A DNA stretch of 64,000 bases, taken from Dehalococcoidales bacterium. Its GTDB lineage: Bacteria > Chloroflexota > Dehalococcoidia > Dehalococcoidales > UBA5760. This document shows, piece by piece, positions 1-10,032 of the stretch. Numbering within the stretch: position 1 is the first letter of the stretch; each line of letters starts with the position of its first letter. The notes beneath the pieces are model-generated. The model ran no database searches, was not told the DNA's origin, and saw only the letters and a program-made list of their open reading frames with translations. Made by a program: the position numbers and the translations under genes. The stretch spans positions 1 through 64,000 of the forward strand of contig JAQUQE010000007.1 in the NCBI GenBank assembly GCA_028716225.1, given 5' to 3'.

Positions 1-1071
1 ATAGGTACCCCGTACTTTACCGAGGAGCTCCAGATCAAGCGGTGGCCCTGCCCCTCCTGCATCATGGGATGTCACCGAAGGATTACCAACCCGAAGTACT
101 TTCCTGCTGATACAGGCGGTCCGGAGTTTGAGACGCTGGGGATGATCGGCTCAAATCTTTTGATTGATGATCTGGGGGCGATAGTCAGGGCCAATGAGAT
201 GGCTAATCGCTATACGATAGACACCATTGATCTCGGCGGCGTGCTGGGCTGGGCTTTTGAGTGCTACGAGCACGGTTTGATAACCAAAGAAGATACCGAC
301 GGTATAGCACTGGAGTGGGGGAGCGGTGATGCTCTGATCAAGATGACGGAGAAGATAGTCAGGAGAGAAGGTATCGGCAACCTGCTCGCTGATGGACTAA
401 GGGCCTGTGTCGAACACATACCGGGAACTCAACTCTACGCTCTGGAGTCCTTGGGACAGACCGTTGGGGCGCATGACCCGAGGGCTTTCTGGGGGCAGAC
501 TATAACTACCATTGCCTCGACGAGAGGTGGCTGTCATTTGCACGGTTTTGGTGAGGCGTTTGACCTGGGTGCTCTGCTCCCCGAGATAGGTATTACCGAA
601 GGGACCGACAGGTTTGATGTTGCCAAGAAGGGCTATGCCGGTGCTATCTATCAGGATATCCAGCAATTCTGGAACAGCCTGACCTGGTGCTTCTTCTATT
701 TCTTCTCCGGAGTGACATTAGCTGATCAGGTTAATATGCTTAATGCCATAACCGGATGGGATGTAACCCCTGCCGAGGCTCAGAAGATGGGTGAGCGTAT
801 CGTGTGTATGCAGCAGGTTTTTAACCTGAATATGGGCATGGTGCCGGAGAAGGAGAACGTATTGCAGGAGCGCTTTACCAAACCCCATAAAGAGGGTGGT
901 GCTGCCGGCAAGGTATTGCCTTGGCAGGCGATTCTGCAAGAGTACTGGGAGACGAAAGACTGGACCAAAGGCGTCCCTAGTAAGGCAAAATTGGCTGAGC
1001 TGGGTCTTGATAAACTTGAGGGTAAAAAGGCGCTCAGTGCTGAGGTAGCTCGGGACTATAAGAAGGACTAG
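1..1071 (+). CDS. Aldehyde:ferredoxin oxidoreductase, C-terminal part (5' end outside window)
   Basis: C-terminal 356 residues of a tungstopterin aldehyde:ferredoxin oxidoreductase; the frame is open from base 1, so the gene starts upstream. Family members oxidise aldehydes to acids in the cytoplasm and reduce ferredoxin, typically in strict anaerobes. The fragment opens with the CxxCxxxC cluster motif (C-P-S-C-I-M-G-C, codons 49-72), which carries three ligands of the [4Fe-4S] cluster. The fourth ligand is probably the Cys in LTWCFF (codon 688-690). The tail (FNLNMG...RFTKPHKEGGAAGK) has the pattern of the AOR C-terminal domain. The true substrate cannot be told from this part. The next gene, hisC, is functionally unrelated. 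Confidence 0.9.
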   Translation: MGTPYFTEELQIKRWPCPSCIMGCHRRITNPKYFPADTGGPEFETLGMIGSNLLIDDLGAIVRANEMANRYTIDTIDLGGVLGWAFECYEHGLITKEDTDGIALEWGSGDALIKMTEKIVRREGIGNLLADGLRACVEHIPGTQLYALESLGQTVGAHDPRAFWGQTITTIASTRGGCHLHGFGEAFDLGALLPEIGITEGTDRFDVAKKGYAGAIYQDIQQFWNSLTWCFFYFFSGVTLADQVNMLNAITGWDVTPAEAQKMGERIVCMQQVFNLNMGMVPEKENVLQERFTKPHKEGGAAGKVLPWQAILQEYWETKDWTKGVPSKAKLAELGLDKLEGKKALSAEVARDYKKD

Positions 1072-1142
1072 ATATTCCACTCTAGCCATTCGGAATTAAT
1101 CGAGGGCAGGCTGTCAAAGATCGCCTGATAATAGAAGAATAA

Positions 1143-1204
1143 GAGGGAGTCGCCATAGGCAGGCCGTTATTTCTGTAGCGGTGCTGACCTTTGGGGACTC
1201 CCTC
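1143..1204. repeat. 9-bp inverted repeat upstream of hisC
   Basis: GAGGGAGTC at 1143-1151 is matched by its exact complement GACTCCCTC at 1196-1204, with 44 bases between. It lies in the gap between the oxidoreductase stop and hisC. No T-run follows on either side, so it is not a clear intrinsic terminator, and no T-box or riboswitch core was recognised. It could fold as a long-armed hairpin in the hisC leader. Confidence 0.4.
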
Positions 1205-1298
1205 ATCGTATTTATCCGGTTATTCTGTAGGATAATCCGGCAATTCGTGCTACAATATGGGGCGGTTTAGTTTTATGATACGAGGAGATAGAGAAGGC

Positions 1299-2408
1299 AT
1301 GTCAGGTGATGGCGGGATAGAGAGACTTATACGCCCCGGTTTAGTTGCTTTTGGCGGCTATAGCGCCCGAAAGTCATCGGAGAATCTGGTGGGGGAGCTT
1401 GAGGTTCCGTTAGAGAGCGTTATCAAGCTGGATGCTAATGAAAACCCCTATGGCTGTTCGCCGCGAGTCAACCGGGCACTTGCCTCCTACCGTGAGATAA
1501 ATACCTATGCCGATGCCGGACAGCAGGAACTGAGCAGATTGATTGAGGGTTATACCAGAATCAGCGCCGGGCACATCGTATCCGGTAATGGCAGCTGTGA
1601 GTTGATCGACCTTCTTTTCCGCCTCTTTGTTGAACCGGGGGATGAGGTGATAGTTACCGCCCCTGCCTTCATTATGTATCGTTTCAGTGCCGGAATCTGC
1701 GGCGGCAGACTGGTCGAAGTACCCAGGGACAAGGGCTTTGGTATCAATGTTGCGGCGATAAAGGCAGCAATAGGCAAAAGGACCAGAATGATAATTATCG
1801 ATAATCCTAATAACCCTACCGGGAACCTGGCTGCCGAGAAGGATATCCTTGAGATAGCTGCTACCGGGCTGCCGTTAGTAGTGGATGAAGCCTATTTCGA
1901 GTTTGCCGGAGAAACCGTGGCGCCGCTGATGGGCAGATATCACAACCTGATGGTGCTGCGAACATTCAGTAAGTGGGCCGGGCTTGCCGGCCTCAGGATT
2001 GGTTACGGCCTTTTCCCTCCTATAGTTGCCGATTACCTGATGAAGATCAAGCTCCCTTATAATGTGAATGTGGCGGCAATCGTCGCTGTTCGTGAGTCGC
2101 TGAAGGACCTGGATTACTTGATGGATAACGTGAGGGCGATAATCGCCGAAAGGGAGAGGCTTTTTAATGAACTGAAAAAGTTTAAGTTCTTAGAGCCCTT
2201 TCCCTCGCGGGCTAACTTCATCCTTTGCTCGGTCCTGGGTGCCATGGCCGGTGAGCTCTGTGATAAACTTCAGAGGAGAGGCATCCAGGTTCGCTACTTC
2301 AATACGCCGGTACTAAAGAATTACATCCGTATCAGCGTGGGTAAACCGGAGCATACCGATATTCTGATCAGGGCACTCCAGAAAATAGGGGAGGAGACAA
2401 ATGGCTAA
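1299..2408 (+). CDS. hisC: Histidinol-phosphate aminotransferase
   Basis: PLP-dependent class I/II aminotransferase that converts imidazole-acetol phosphate to histidinol phosphate in histidine synthesis. The N-terminal LDANENPYG segment, the VVDEAYFEF segment and the PLP lysine in [17 protein letters not shown] (Lys225 from this start) are all visible. The reading frame is open from 1257, but ATG 1299 is the better start: AGGAG at 1283-1287 sits 11 bases before it, while the ATGs at 1257 and 1275 lack a Shine-Dalgarno sequence. The 369-residue length fits the family. The gene overlaps hisB by 8 bases, so the two are probably translationally coupled. Confidence 0.93.
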   Translation: MSGDGGIERLIRPGLVAFGGYSARKSSENLVGELEVPLESVIKLDANENPYGCSPRVNRALASYREINTYADAGQQELSRLIEGYTRISAGHIVSGNGSCELIDLLFRLFVEPGDEVIVTAPAFIMYRFSAGICGGRLVEVPRDKGFGINVAAIKAAIGKRTRMIIIDNPNNPTGNLAAEKDILEIAATGLPLVVDEAYFEFAGETVAPLMGRYHNLMVLRTFSKWAGLAGLRIGYGLFPPIVADYLMKIKLPYNVNVAAIVAVRESLKDLDYLMDNVRAIIAERERLFNELKKFKFLEPFPSRANFILCSVLGAMAGELCDKLQRRGIQVRYFNTPVLKNYIRISVGKPEHTDILIRALQKIGEETNG

Positions 2409-2991
2409 CCGAAATTATGTTGTAAAAAGGGATACCAAGGAGACCGACATCAGCCTGTCGCTTAATATTGATGGTAGCGGCAAATGGGATATGAATAGCG
2501 GCATCAGGATGCTGGATCATCTGCTGGCTCAGTTATCTCAGCACGGCTTATTTGACATAAAGCTTTCAGCGACCGGTGTTGATCAGCATCACGTAGTAGA
2601 GGACGTCGCTATTACCCTGGGTAAGGCTTTTGCTCAGGCACTGGGTGAGAGGCGGGGTATTGTCAGGATGGCCGATGCGGCCGTACCGATGGATGATGCC
2701 CTGGCAGAGGTGGTTGTAGACCTGAGTGGTCGGGGATATACGGTATTGGATTTGCCTTTTAGCGATAATGATATGTTCGGTTTTCCCACCGACCTGGTCC
2801 GTCACTTCCTGGAGACCTTTGCTGTTGAAGCCAGGATCAATCTCCACGCCAGGTTTCTCTACGGTGTTAACGATCACCATAAAGCGGAAGCCTTGTTCAA
2901 GGCCCTGGGTAGAGCCCTGGATAAGGCTACCAGAATCGATGAGCGAATCAGGGGTAAACTACCCAGTACCAAGGAATTCCTTGAAGGTTAA
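2401..2991 (+). CDS. hisB: Imidazoleglycerol-phosphate dehydratase
   Basis: A 196-residue, monofunctional HisB that dehydrates imidazole glycerol phosphate to imidazole acetol phosphate, the step just before HisC. The two metal-binding His repeats are visible: [11 protein letters not shown] in the first half and [18 protein letters not shown] near the C-terminus. The [12 protein letters not shown] segment is also typical. There is no fused histidinol-phosphate phosphatase domain. The stop lies only 16 bases from the stop of the convergent purC and no terminator hairpin is visible between them. Confidence 0.95.
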   Translation: MANRNYVVKRDTKETDISLSLNIDGSGKWDMNSGIRMLDHLLAQLSQHGLFDIKLSATGVDQHHVVEDVAITLGKAFAQALGERRGIVRMADAAVPMDDALAEVVVDLSGRGYTVLDLPFSDNDMFGFPTDLVRHFLETFAVEARINLHARFLYGVNDHHKAEALFKALGRALDKATRIDERIRGKLPSTKEFLEG

Positions 2992-3007
2992 TACGTCGGG
3001 TTGAGTT

Positions 3008-3916
3008 CTATGCCAGCTTCTTACCGGTCAACCTTTCGTAGGCATGCCGGTATCTTGTGGTAGTAGCTTCAATGACCTCCGGCGGGAGCATGGGAGCCGG
3101 AGGTTCTTTATTCCACCCTGACCCGGCGAGCCAGTCCCGTACCGGCTGTTTATCGTAGCTTGGTTGGGATTGCCCCACCTGGTAGAGCCCGGCATCCCAG
3201 AACCGGCTCGAGTCCGGGGTTAAAAGTTCGTCAACTAGAATCAGCCGGTCGCCATCCAGCCCGAATTCCATCTTGGTATCGGCGATAATAATGTCTCTGG
3301 CGTAATCCCTTGCGTAGTTATAGATGGCCATACTTTTTTCCTTGAGCTCACGGGCCATCTTTTCCCCTACCATTTCTTTCAGCTCATAGGTACTGAGCGG
3401 CAGGTCGTGCCCTGTCTCTGCCTTGGTTGTCGGTGTGAATAATGGTTCGGGTAGCTCCTGGCTTTCCTTCAGCCCTGTCGGTAGCGGTTCGCCGTTAATT
3501 GTACCCTGTTTTTGATACTCTACCCAGGCCGATCCGGAGATGTAGCCGCGAACAACGCATTCAACCGGAATAACCTTAACTTTCTTAGCGATCATAGACC
3601 TTGCCTCAAGGTAAGAGGGATAAGCAAAACGGTCTGTCGCCGGCAGGTATTTGTCCAGGCATCTTACGTCATCAACTACTTCTATCAGGTGGTTGGCTAT
3701 TATACTTTCTGTATTCCGGAACCAGAAGGCGGAGAGTCTGTTGAGCACCATACCTTTATCGGGGATGCCACAGGGTAGTACTACATCGAAGGCGGAGATG
3801 CGGTCGGTGGTTACGATTAGCAGCCGGTTGCCCAGGTCATAGGTATCACGTACCTTGCCTCGGGAAAATGTTGGCAGGGGCAGTTCGCTTTTCAGTAAAA
3901 CAGGGCAAGCGCTCAT
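3008..3916 (-). CDS. purC: Phosphoribosylaminoimidazole-succinocarboxamide synthase
   Basis: SAICAR synthetase: joins CAIR and aspartate with ATP in purine synthesis. Visible family segments are FSRGKVRDTYD near the N-terminus, the SGSAWVEYQKQGTING region and the VDELLTPDSSRFW segment. At 302 residues it is of the longer type. The frame is open further upstream (to 3970), but ATG 3916-3914 overlaps the purB stop as ATGA, the usual coupled start, and gives a normal N-terminus. It is the last gene of the minus-strand purine block guaA-purD-purE-purB-purC. Confidence 0.95.
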   Translation of the reverse strand: MSACPVLLKSELPLPTFSRGKVRDTYDLGNRLLIVTTDRISAFDVVLPCGIPDKGMVLNRLSAFWFRNTESIIANHLIEVVDDVRCLDKYLPATDRFAYPSYLEARSMIAKKVKVIPVECVVRGYISGSAWVEYQKQGTINGEPLPTGLKESQELPEPLFTPTTKAETGHDLPLSTYELKEMVGEKMARELKEKSMAIYNYARDYARDIIIADTKMEFGLDGDRLILVDELLTPDSSRFWDAGLYQVGQSQPSYDKQPVRDWLAGSGWNKEPPAPMLPPEVIEATTTRYRHAYERLTGKKLA

Positions 3917-5268
3917 ATTGACCTCGGCACCATGTTCTTGTCTTCCGTTGCCGTCGCTTTTTCTTTCCACTGTGCTGAGGTCAGGCCGATTTTCTTGAAG
4001 ATGTCGTCGATGTAGCGCAAATAGTACTGCTCGTTAAAAAGCGGTTCAAGCTCTTCCGGAGCCAGGATAGCGGTAATATCGGCATCGGCCTTAAGCAGCT
4101 TCAAAAAATCCCTGTTCTTCTCCCAGGTCTTCATAGCATTTCGCTGTACCAGTTCGTATGCTTTTTGACGGGATAGCCCCTTGTCGATAAGGGTCAGCAT
4201 TACCCGTTGCGAGAAGACCAGTCCCTTGGTAAGTTCGATATTTCTCTTCATCTTCTGGGGGTAGACCAGTAGTCCTCTCATTACCGATGCAAAAAGACTG
4301 AGACAGTAGTCCAGGACGAGGCAGGCGTCGGGAAGAATGATACGCTCTGTTGAAGAGTGGCTGATATCCCGTTCGTGCCATAATGCGATGTTCTCCATTG
4401 AGGTCAGGGCGTAGCCCCTTAGCAGTCGAGCTAGGCCGCAGATTCGCTCGCAGAGCTCGGGGTTACGCTTGTGTGGCATGGCTGAAGACCCGGTCTGACC
4501 GGCTGCAAAGGGTTCCTCTACTTCCCTGACTTCGGTCTTTTGTAACGCCCTGATTTCGGTGGCGAATTTCTCTAATGAACTGGCGATTATTGCCAGGGTA
4601 GTGGTGAACTGAGCGTGACGGTCGCGCTGTATAATCTGATTCGATACCGGTGCCGGTGAAAGCCCCAGTCTGGCGCAGGTCTTCTCTTCAAGTTCAGGGA
4701 GCAGGGTGGCGTAGGTGCCGACTGCCCCCGAGATTTTGCCGACGGTGATAGCCCTCTTGGCGGCGGCAAGCCTCTGGCGGTGGCGCTTCATTTCCTCGAC
4801 CCAAAGAGCCAGCTTCAGACCGAAGGAGAGCGGTTCGGCATGGATACCGTGTGTGCGGCCGATCATAGCCGTGTATTTATGCTTTATCGCCTGTTGCGCC
4901 AGTACCGAAATCAGTTCTTTGATATCCTGATTCAGTATCTCTGTCGCCTCGATAAGCTGTAGGCTGAGGGCAGTATCAATTACATCCGAGGAGGTAAGAC
5001 CGAGATGAATAAAGCGTGATTCTTTACCCAGGCTTGTAGCTACGGAGCTGAGAAAGGCGGTAACGTCGTGGTGAGTTTCTTTGAGAATTTCCTCCATACG
5101 TTTAAGATTAACACGGGCCAGCTTTATCTTGGGTACCGCCTCTCTGGGGATAACACCCAGTTCCGCCCATGATTCGCAGACGGCAATCTCTACCTCAAGC
5201 CATTTGTTGAATTTGTTCTCGTCTGACCAGACGCTCTTCATTTGTGGTCGGGAATATCGTTCAATCAT
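3913..5268 (-). CDS. purB: Adenylosuccinate lyase
   Basis: A 451-residue fumarase-superfamily lyase that acts twice in purine synthesis: it releases fumarate from SAICAR and from adenylosuccinate. The signature loop SSAMPHKRNPELCE, with the catalytic serine, and the TSSDVIDTA and GRTHGIHAEP segments are present. Both ends overlap neighbours as ATGA: its start with the purE stop and its stop with the purC start. The three genes are therefore read as one coupled unit. Confidence 0.97.
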   Translation of the reverse strand: MIERYSRPQMKSVWSDENKFNKWLEVEIAVCESWAELGVIPREAVPKIKLARVNLKRMEEILKETHHDVTAFLSSVATSLGKESRFIHLGLTSSDVIDTALSLQLIEATEILNQDIKELISVLAQQAIKHKYTAMIGRTHGIHAEPLSFGLKLALWVEEMKRHRQRLAAAKRAITVGKISGAVGTYATLLPELEEKTCARLGLSPAPVSNQIIQRDRHAQFTTTLAIIASSLEKFATEIRALQKTEVREVEEPFAAGQTGSSAMPHKRNPELCERICGLARLLRGYALTSMENIALWHERDISHSSTERIILPDACLVLDYCLSLFASVMRGLLVYPQKMKRNIELTKGLVFSQRVMLTLIDKGLSRQKAYELVQRNAMKTWEKNRDFLKLLKADADITAILAPEELEPLFNEQYYLRYIDDIFKKIGLTSAQWKEKATATEDKNMVPRSI

Positions 5269-5729
5269 TTGTTGTCTCCCTGTAAATCACTCCTGTATTT
5301 CTCGTAGGAGTTTCTTATCTCATCATGCTTCAGGCCCAGAATTTCGGCTGCCAGATAAGCCGCGTTCTTAGCTCCGGCACTACCGATTGCCACGCAGGCT
5401 ACCGGTACTCCAGCCGGCATCTGGACTATGGAATAGAGGGCATCAAGCCCATTTAGTTCACTACCAGCTAGCGGTACGCCGATGACCGGTATAGTCGTCC
5501 AGCTGGCGATGACTCCGGGGAGGTGGGCGGCGCCGCCGGCGGCGGCGATGATGACCTCAATACCCCTGCCCCGGGCATCCAATCCGAAACTGCGTACCTT
5601 TTCCGGGTTGCGGTGGGCTGACATTACGATTAGCTCATAGTCGATGCCCAGTTTACCGAGTGCCTCCAGCGTCGATCGCATCGATTCGGTATCTGATTTA
5701 CTGCCCATAACTACAGCTACTAACGGCAT
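5265..5729 (-). CDS. purE: N5-carboxyaminoimidazole ribonucleotide mutase
   Basis: A 154-residue class I PurE that moves the carboxyl group of N5-CAIR to give CAIR. MGSKSDTESM at the N-terminus, MSAHRNPEKV and the AAAGGAAHLPGVIAS segment mark the active-site loops. GAGGAGGTGAG lies just upstream of the ATG as a strong ribosome site. No purK is present in the window; the partner is either elsewhere or not needed. Directly upstream is purD, 94 bases away. Confidence 0.96.
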   Translation of the reverse strand: MPLVAVVMGSKSDTESMRSTLEALGKLGIDYELIVMSAHRNPEKVRSFGLDARGRGIEVIIAAAGGAAHLPGVIASWTTIPVIGVPLAGSELNGLDALYSIVQMPAGVPVACVAIGSAGAKNAAYLAAEILGLKHDEIRNSYEKYRSDLQGDNK

Positions 5730-5823
5730 ATATTAATCTCACCTCCTCCAGCCCCTCTCCTCTTTTCGAGAAGAAGGAAAGAAGTTATTTGTAAGTGGAC
5801 AGAGTTTTCATCGGGCCCTTTTC

Positions 5824-7083
5824 TCATACCAGGGCGATGTCTTTGCGGTAATGACAGCCCTCGAAGTTAATTCGTGATATGTTGTGATAGACCTTTTCTC
5901 TGGCCTCAGTGATATTCTTGCCGGTAGCGGCTACGGTAAGCACCCGTCCCCCGTAGCTCAATACCTGTCCTTTTGTTGTGCCTACCCTGGTACCGGCGTG
6001 AAATACCATAATGTCTTTGTCCAGGCTATCCAGTCCGCTGATCGGGAATTCCGTCCGGTAGCTTCCGGGATAACCTCCTGATGTCATTACCACGCCGACA
6101 CAGGCATTCCCGCTCCATTCTATATCTATCTGGTCAAGATTGCCACTGATTATTGCCAGCATGATATCTAACAGGTCCGTTTTTAAGAGGGGGAGAACTA
6201 CCTGTGTCTCCGGATCGCCAAAGCGCGCATTGAACTCTATCACCTTTGGCCCGTCCCCGGTGATCATCAATCCTCCGTAGAGAACTCCCTTATAAGGCCT
6301 TTTCTCGGCGGCCAGTGCTTTTACCGAAGGCCTGAGGATGGTCTCGGCTACTTCTTGGTCCAGCTTGGGGCTGGTGAAGTATGGTGGGCTGTAGCTACCC
6401 ATACCGCCGGTATTCGGGCCCCGGTTCCCATCAAATACCGGTTTGTAATCGCATGCCGAGACAAGCGGGATTACGGTGCTGCCATCGGTAAAGGCAAAAG
6501 AGCTCATCTCTTTTCCAGTCAGGCATTCTTCAATAACCACCCTGTTCCCGGCGGCACCGAAGATTTTGGCTTCCATAATCTGGTATAGAGCATCGATGGC
6601 TTCCTGGATTGAGCGGGCGACGGTTACCCCCTTGCCGGCAGCCAGGCCGTCCGCCTTGACGACAACGGGGGGTGTCTGCTGCTCGATGTACCTTTTCGCT
6701 CTACCGTATTCGGAGAAGCTGACCCCACTGGCACAGGGAATACCATACTTCTCCATTAGCTGCTTGGCAAACACCTTACTCGACTCTATTTCGGCGGCTG
6801 CTTTTCCGGGACCGAAGATAGGTATGCCGATGCTCTGGAAGTGATCGACGATGCCGCTGGCAAGTGAAGCCTCCGGACCGACCACGGCAAGCTCGACTCC
6901 CTTTTCCTGTGCCGCTTTAGCTAATTCCTCTATATCAGTGGGCTTAATGTCCAGGTTATGGGCAATTTGGGCCGTACCGGCATTACCCGGGGCGGCATAA
7001 ATCTCCTTGACCTTGCGACTACCGGCCAGCTTCCAGACCAGGGTATGTTCCCTGGCCCCGCTACCAACAACCAGTACCTTCAG
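5824..7083 (-). CDS. purD: Phosphoribosylamine-glycine ligase, probably started by CTG
   Basis: GAR synthetase of the ATP-grasp fold; ligates glycine to phosphoribosylamine. The first ATG in frame (6885) would remove the N-terminal domain. Upstream of it the frame encodes the expected GSGAREHTLVWKL and the AAPGNAGT loop. That frame has no ATG, GTG or TTG before the upstream gene's stop. The only sensible initiator is CTG 7083-7081, with AGGAGGAGAGG at 7100-7090 as ribosome site. This gives 419 residues, the normal family length. Visible segments include GPEASLASG, VVKADGLAAGKGV and EFNARFGDPETQ. A base error in an original ATG or GTG is the alternative explanation. Confidence 0.9.
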   Translation of the reverse strand: MKVLVVGSGAREHTLVWKLAGSRKVKEIYAAPGNAGTAQIAHNLDIKPTDIEELAKAAQEKGVELAVVGPEASLASGIVDHFQSIGIPIFGPGKAAAEIESSKVFAKQLMEKYGIPCASGVSFSEYGRAKRYIEQQTPPVVVKADGLAAGKGVTVARSIQEAIDALYQIMEAKIFGAAGNRVVIEECLTGKEMSSFAFTDGSTVIPLVSACDYKPVFDGNRGPNTGGMGSYSPPYFTSPKLDQEVAETILRPSVKALAAEKRPYKGVLYGGLMITGDGPKVIEFNARFGDPETQVVLPLLKTDLLDIMLAIISGNLDQIDIEWSGNACVGVVMTSGGYPGSYRTEFPISGLDSLDKDIMVFHAGTRVGTTKGQVLSYGGRVLTVAATGKNITEAREKVYHNISRINFEGCHYRKDIALV

Positions 7084-7100
7084 CGTTTTCCTCTCCTCCT

Positions 7101-7589
7101 CTATGTAATCTGGTACTCTACCTGTACTGCTATCTCGCCCTGGGGCGTGCTCGATTTAATACTAATTACATGGAAGCCATTCTCCGGCGCGATGAAGATG
7201 AAGTGTCCTTCTGCAGCAGCAACTACCTTGCCCTTCTCCAGACGTCCCAGTCCAGTGTCCTTTATGTTCCCGGCTTGACCGGTGCTGGTCTGGTATCCTA
7301 GAACTTCCTCGGCCGGTGTGGTAACTCGGAGCATTACTGCGGCCCCCTCGGCATAGAAGGATAGATACAGTTCTTGTCCACGCTTAAGGTACAGGGAGAA
7401 GCTGTGAGAGTCGTACTCGTCGGTGTTGCCAGGAGTGGTGTCGGTTGACAGTTGAAAGTTTATTGTTTCGTGGGGAGACTGCTCCGGTACCGGGGTCTGA
7501 GCACGCATTAGTACCGGCGCATAGACTCCAAGTACAACTGAGATTGCTCCCAGTATAATTCCCAGGATAATGATCGGTTTTTTGTACAT
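7101..7589 (-). CDS. Membrane-anchored extracytoplasmic protein, emp24/GOLD-like, function unknown
   Basis: 162 residues. Residues 5-28 form one hydrophobic segment (signal anchor), followed by a linker rich in Pro, Gln and Thr and then a beta-rich domain of about 110 residues. Its pattern (YLKRGQELYLSFYAEG, AEGHFIFIAPENGFHVISI) resembles the GOLD-like domains seen in small anchored bacterial proteins; I infer this by eye only. It lies inside the purine block, 18 bases before the inferred purD start and 40 bases after guaA, so it is probably co-transcribed. Nothing links it to purine metabolism beyond its position. Confidence 0.7.
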   Translation of the reverse strand: MYKKPIIILGIILGAISVVLGVYAPVLMRAQTPVPEQSPHETINFQLSTDTTPGNTDEYDSHSFSLYLKRGQELYLSFYAEGAAVMLRVTTPAEEVLGYQTSTGQAGNIKDTGLGRLEKGKVVAAAEGHFIFIAPENGFHVISIKSSTPQGEIAVQVEYQIT

Positions 7590-7628
7590 CCTTGACTCCC
7601 CTCCTCTTTAGTTATCCTTACCCCTCCG

Positions 7629-9311
7629 TTACTCCCACTCTATAGTCGATGGTGGTTTGGAGGTTATGTCATAGACGACCCGGTTTACGCCGGTTACCTC
7701 GTTGACGATACGGTTAGAAATCTTGGCCAGCAGTTCGTAGGGCAGCCGTGCCCAATCGGCAGTCATCGCATCGTCACTGGTTACGGCACGGACGGCAACC
7801 AGGTAGCCATAGGTTCTGAAGTCCCCCATTACCCCAACACTTTTGACGTCGGTAAGTACGGCAAAACTCTGCCATAGCTGGCGGTATAGTTTTGCCTGCT
7901 TGATCTCTTCCATTACAATCCAGTCGGCACTACGAAGTATTTCCAGCTTCTCTCTGGTTACCTCACCAATGATACGGATGGCCAGACCGGGACCGGGGAA
8001 CGGCTGTCGCCATATCATCTCCTCGGGGAGACCCAGCCCCAGGCCTACCTGCCGTACTTCATCCTTGAATAGGTAGCGCAGGGGTTCAACCAGGTTGAGC
8101 GTCATCTTGGCGGGTAGTCCGCCGACATTATGATGGGTTTTTATTTTTGCTGAAGCTTTACTTCCAGAAGAGGCGCTCTCGATGACATCCGGGTAAAGGG
8201 TACCCTGGGCCAGAAAATCGACCTTGCTTATTTTAGCGGCTTCTTCCTCGAAGACCTTGATGAATTCCTCCCCGATAACCTTGCGTTTCTGCTCGGGGTC
8301 GATTATACCCTGCAGACGGTTGAGGAATCTTTCACTGGCATCAACATGAATGGTATTCATCCCCAGGTTACGGCGGAAGACTTTTAGGGTTCTTTCTGCC
8401 TCTTGGCGGCGTAGCAGTCCGTTATTAACAAAGATGCAGGTAAGCTGGTTTCCAATAGCCTGGTGAATGAGGGTAGCTACTACCGATGAATCAACTCCTC
8501 CGGAAAGGGCATTGATGACCTTACCGCCGCCGACCTGCTCTTTAATCCTGTCCAGGCTGTCCCTGATGAAGCTGCCCATAGTCCAGTTCCCCTGGCAGCC
8601 ACATATCCGGTAGGCAAAATTCTTCAGGATGGTCTTACCATTTGGTGTATGAGCTACCTCAGGGTGAAACTGGAGGCCAAATATTCTCTTATCATTACCC
8701 ATTACGGCAAATGGCGAGCCTTCAGTATAGGCCAGGGTACTGAATCCAGGTGGCATTTCTTCAATCTGATCGCCGTGGCTCATCCATACCGGAGCGGGGG
8801 TGGGTAAATCAGCAAGCAGGAGCGAGTCTACATCGGCAACATGAAGGACGGCATGGCCGTATTCGTGCCTTTTCCCCTGGGTGACCTTGCCACCTAGCTG
8901 GTGGGTGATCGCCTGCATTCCGTAGCATATCCCCAGCACCGGCAGGTTGCTTTCGTAGATATAGGCTGGCGCCAGAGGCGCCTCCGGTGTGTAAACGCTG
9001 GCCGGTCCGCCGGAGAGGATGAATCCCTTTGGGTTTAACGGGGCTATCTTTTCCCAGGGGGTGTCATATGATACCAGTTCACAATATACCTGACATTCTC
9101 GTATCCGCCGTGCGATGAGCAGGCTATACTGAGAGCCGAAGTCGATGACAACGATAGTCTCGCGCTCGGTGACGGGAATAGCTTCTTTTGCCGCCGCCGG
9201 CTGTTCACCACCCATCTCTTTGGCAATCTCCAAATAGGTGGATACTTCAATATCGCCACTGGTGGCCACGCGGTGGCTGCTTGGTGTCTCTTGTGATTTG
9301 TCTTCGGTCAT
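7629..9311 (-). CDS. guaA: GMP synthase (glutamine-hydrolysing)
   Basis: Converts XMP to GMP with glutamine and ATP. The class I glutamine amidotransferase half has the nucleophile in LGICYGMQ and His/Glu in [10 protein letters not shown]. The ATP-pyrophosphatase half has the P-loop [11 protein letters not shown] and the dimerisation tail ending [16 protein letters not shown]. The open frame gives 560 residues, about 40 more than usual. The extra N-terminal stretch before [11 protein letters not shown] has no recognisable fold, so initiation at Met33 or a GTG near it is possible. It is the first gene of the minus-strand purine block and diverges from tsaC. Confidence 0.96.
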   Translation of the reverse strand: MTEDKSQETPSSHRVATSGDIEVSTYLEIAKEMGGEQPAAAKEAIPVTERETIVVIDFGSQYSLLIARRIRECQVYCELVSYDTPWEKIAPLNPKGFILSGGPASVYTPEAPLAPAYIYESNLPVLGICYGMQAITHQLGGKVTQGKRHEYGHAVLHVADVDSLLLADLPTPAPVWMSHGDQIEEMPPGFSTLAYTEGSPFAVMGNDKRIFGLQFHPEVAHTPNGKTILKNFAYRICGCQGNWTMGSFIRDSLDRIKEQVGGGKVINALSGGVDSSVVATLIHQAIGNQLTCIFVNNGLLRRQEAERTLKVFRRNLGMNTIHVDASERFLNRLQGIIDPEQKRKVIGEEFIKVFEEEAAKISKVDFLAQGTLYPDVIESASSGSKASAKIKTHHNVGGLPAKMTLNLVEPLRYLFKDEVRQVGLGLGLPEEMIWRQPFPGPGLAIRIIGEVTREKLEILRSADWIVMEEIKQAKLYRQLWQSFAVLTDVKSVGVMGDFRTYGYLVAVRAVTSDDAMTADWARLPYELLAKISNRIVNEVTGVNRVVYDITSKPPSTIEWE

Positions 9312-9384
9312 TATATCTCAAAGATTATCATTATGGTATACTGGCGTCAAGAGTGAAGCGAAATTTCCGCTAGGTGGTATTGCG

Positions 9385-10032
9385 GTGTTAACCGGACTCC
9401 CTGCGAGTGTTGCAAACCAGGTCCGTGAGGGTGTGGCCGTCCTCAGGGGTGGGGGTATCGTTGCTTTCCCTACTGATACCGTCTATGGTCTGGGGGTCTG
9501 TCCTTATCTTCACCGGGCGGTGGAACGGGTCTATGCGGTAAAGGAACGGCCGTTGGAGATGGCACTGCCCCTGCTTTTGTCCAGTACGCTACAGATAAGC
9601 GAAGTTGCCGAATCGGTGCCGCCGATTGCCCGGTTGCTGGTGGAGAAGTTCATGCCCGGTCCTTTAACTCTGGTCTTATATAAGTCCGTGGTTGTTCCGG
9701 GCATTGTTACCGCCGGGGGTATTACCGTAGCTGTTCGTGTTCCAGCCCACCCTGTACCCGTTGCCCTTGCTCTGGGGTTGGGGGCGCCTATTTCGGGCAC
9801 CAGCGCTAATCTGAGCGGTAAGCCGAGTGCTCTGACGGCTGATGAAGTGCATGCTCAATTCGGTAACAAAATCGATCTGGTTATTGATGGCGGCCGGTGT
9901 CCGGGTGGCCGGGAGTCTACCATAGTTGATGTCACCGGAGAGATACCGGTGGTTTTACGAAAGGGAGCGATAGATTTTGGCGAACTGAAGAAGGTGTGTG
10001 CTAGTATTATTTTAGGAGGGAGGGTCGATTAG
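9385..10032 (+). CDS. tsaC: L-threonylcarbamoyladenylate synthase (YrdC/Sua5 family)
   Basis: Makes threonylcarbamoyl-AMP for the t6A37 modification of ANN-decoding tRNAs. The YrdC core is plain: GGIVAFPTDTVYGLG, KERPLEMALPLLLS, MPGPLTLVL, VAVRVPAHPVP and GAPISGTSANLSGKPS. The frame is open back to 9238, inside guaA, but GTG 9385 has AGGTGG 7 bases before it and avoids the overlap. That start gives 215 residues, the TsaC length without a C-terminal Sua5 domain. Its TAG stop overlaps the GTG of rpiB by one base, so the pair is probably co-translated. Confidence 0.92.
   Translation: MLTGLPASVANQVREGVAVLRGGGIVAFPTDTVYGLGVCPYLHRAVERVYAVKERPLEMALPLLLSSTLQISEVAESVPPIARLLVEKFMPGPLTLVLYKSVVVPGIVTAGGITVAVRVPAHPVPVALALGLGAPISGTSANLSGKPSALTADEVHAQFGNKIDLVIDGGRCPGGRESTIVDVTGEIPVVLRKGAIDFGELKKVCASIILGGRVD

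Noticed and set aside
1143-1204. Inverted repeat before hisC as a T-box or histidine riboswitch
   Set aside because: No T-box core sequence, no specifier loop and no competing terminator could be drawn; kept only as a repeat.
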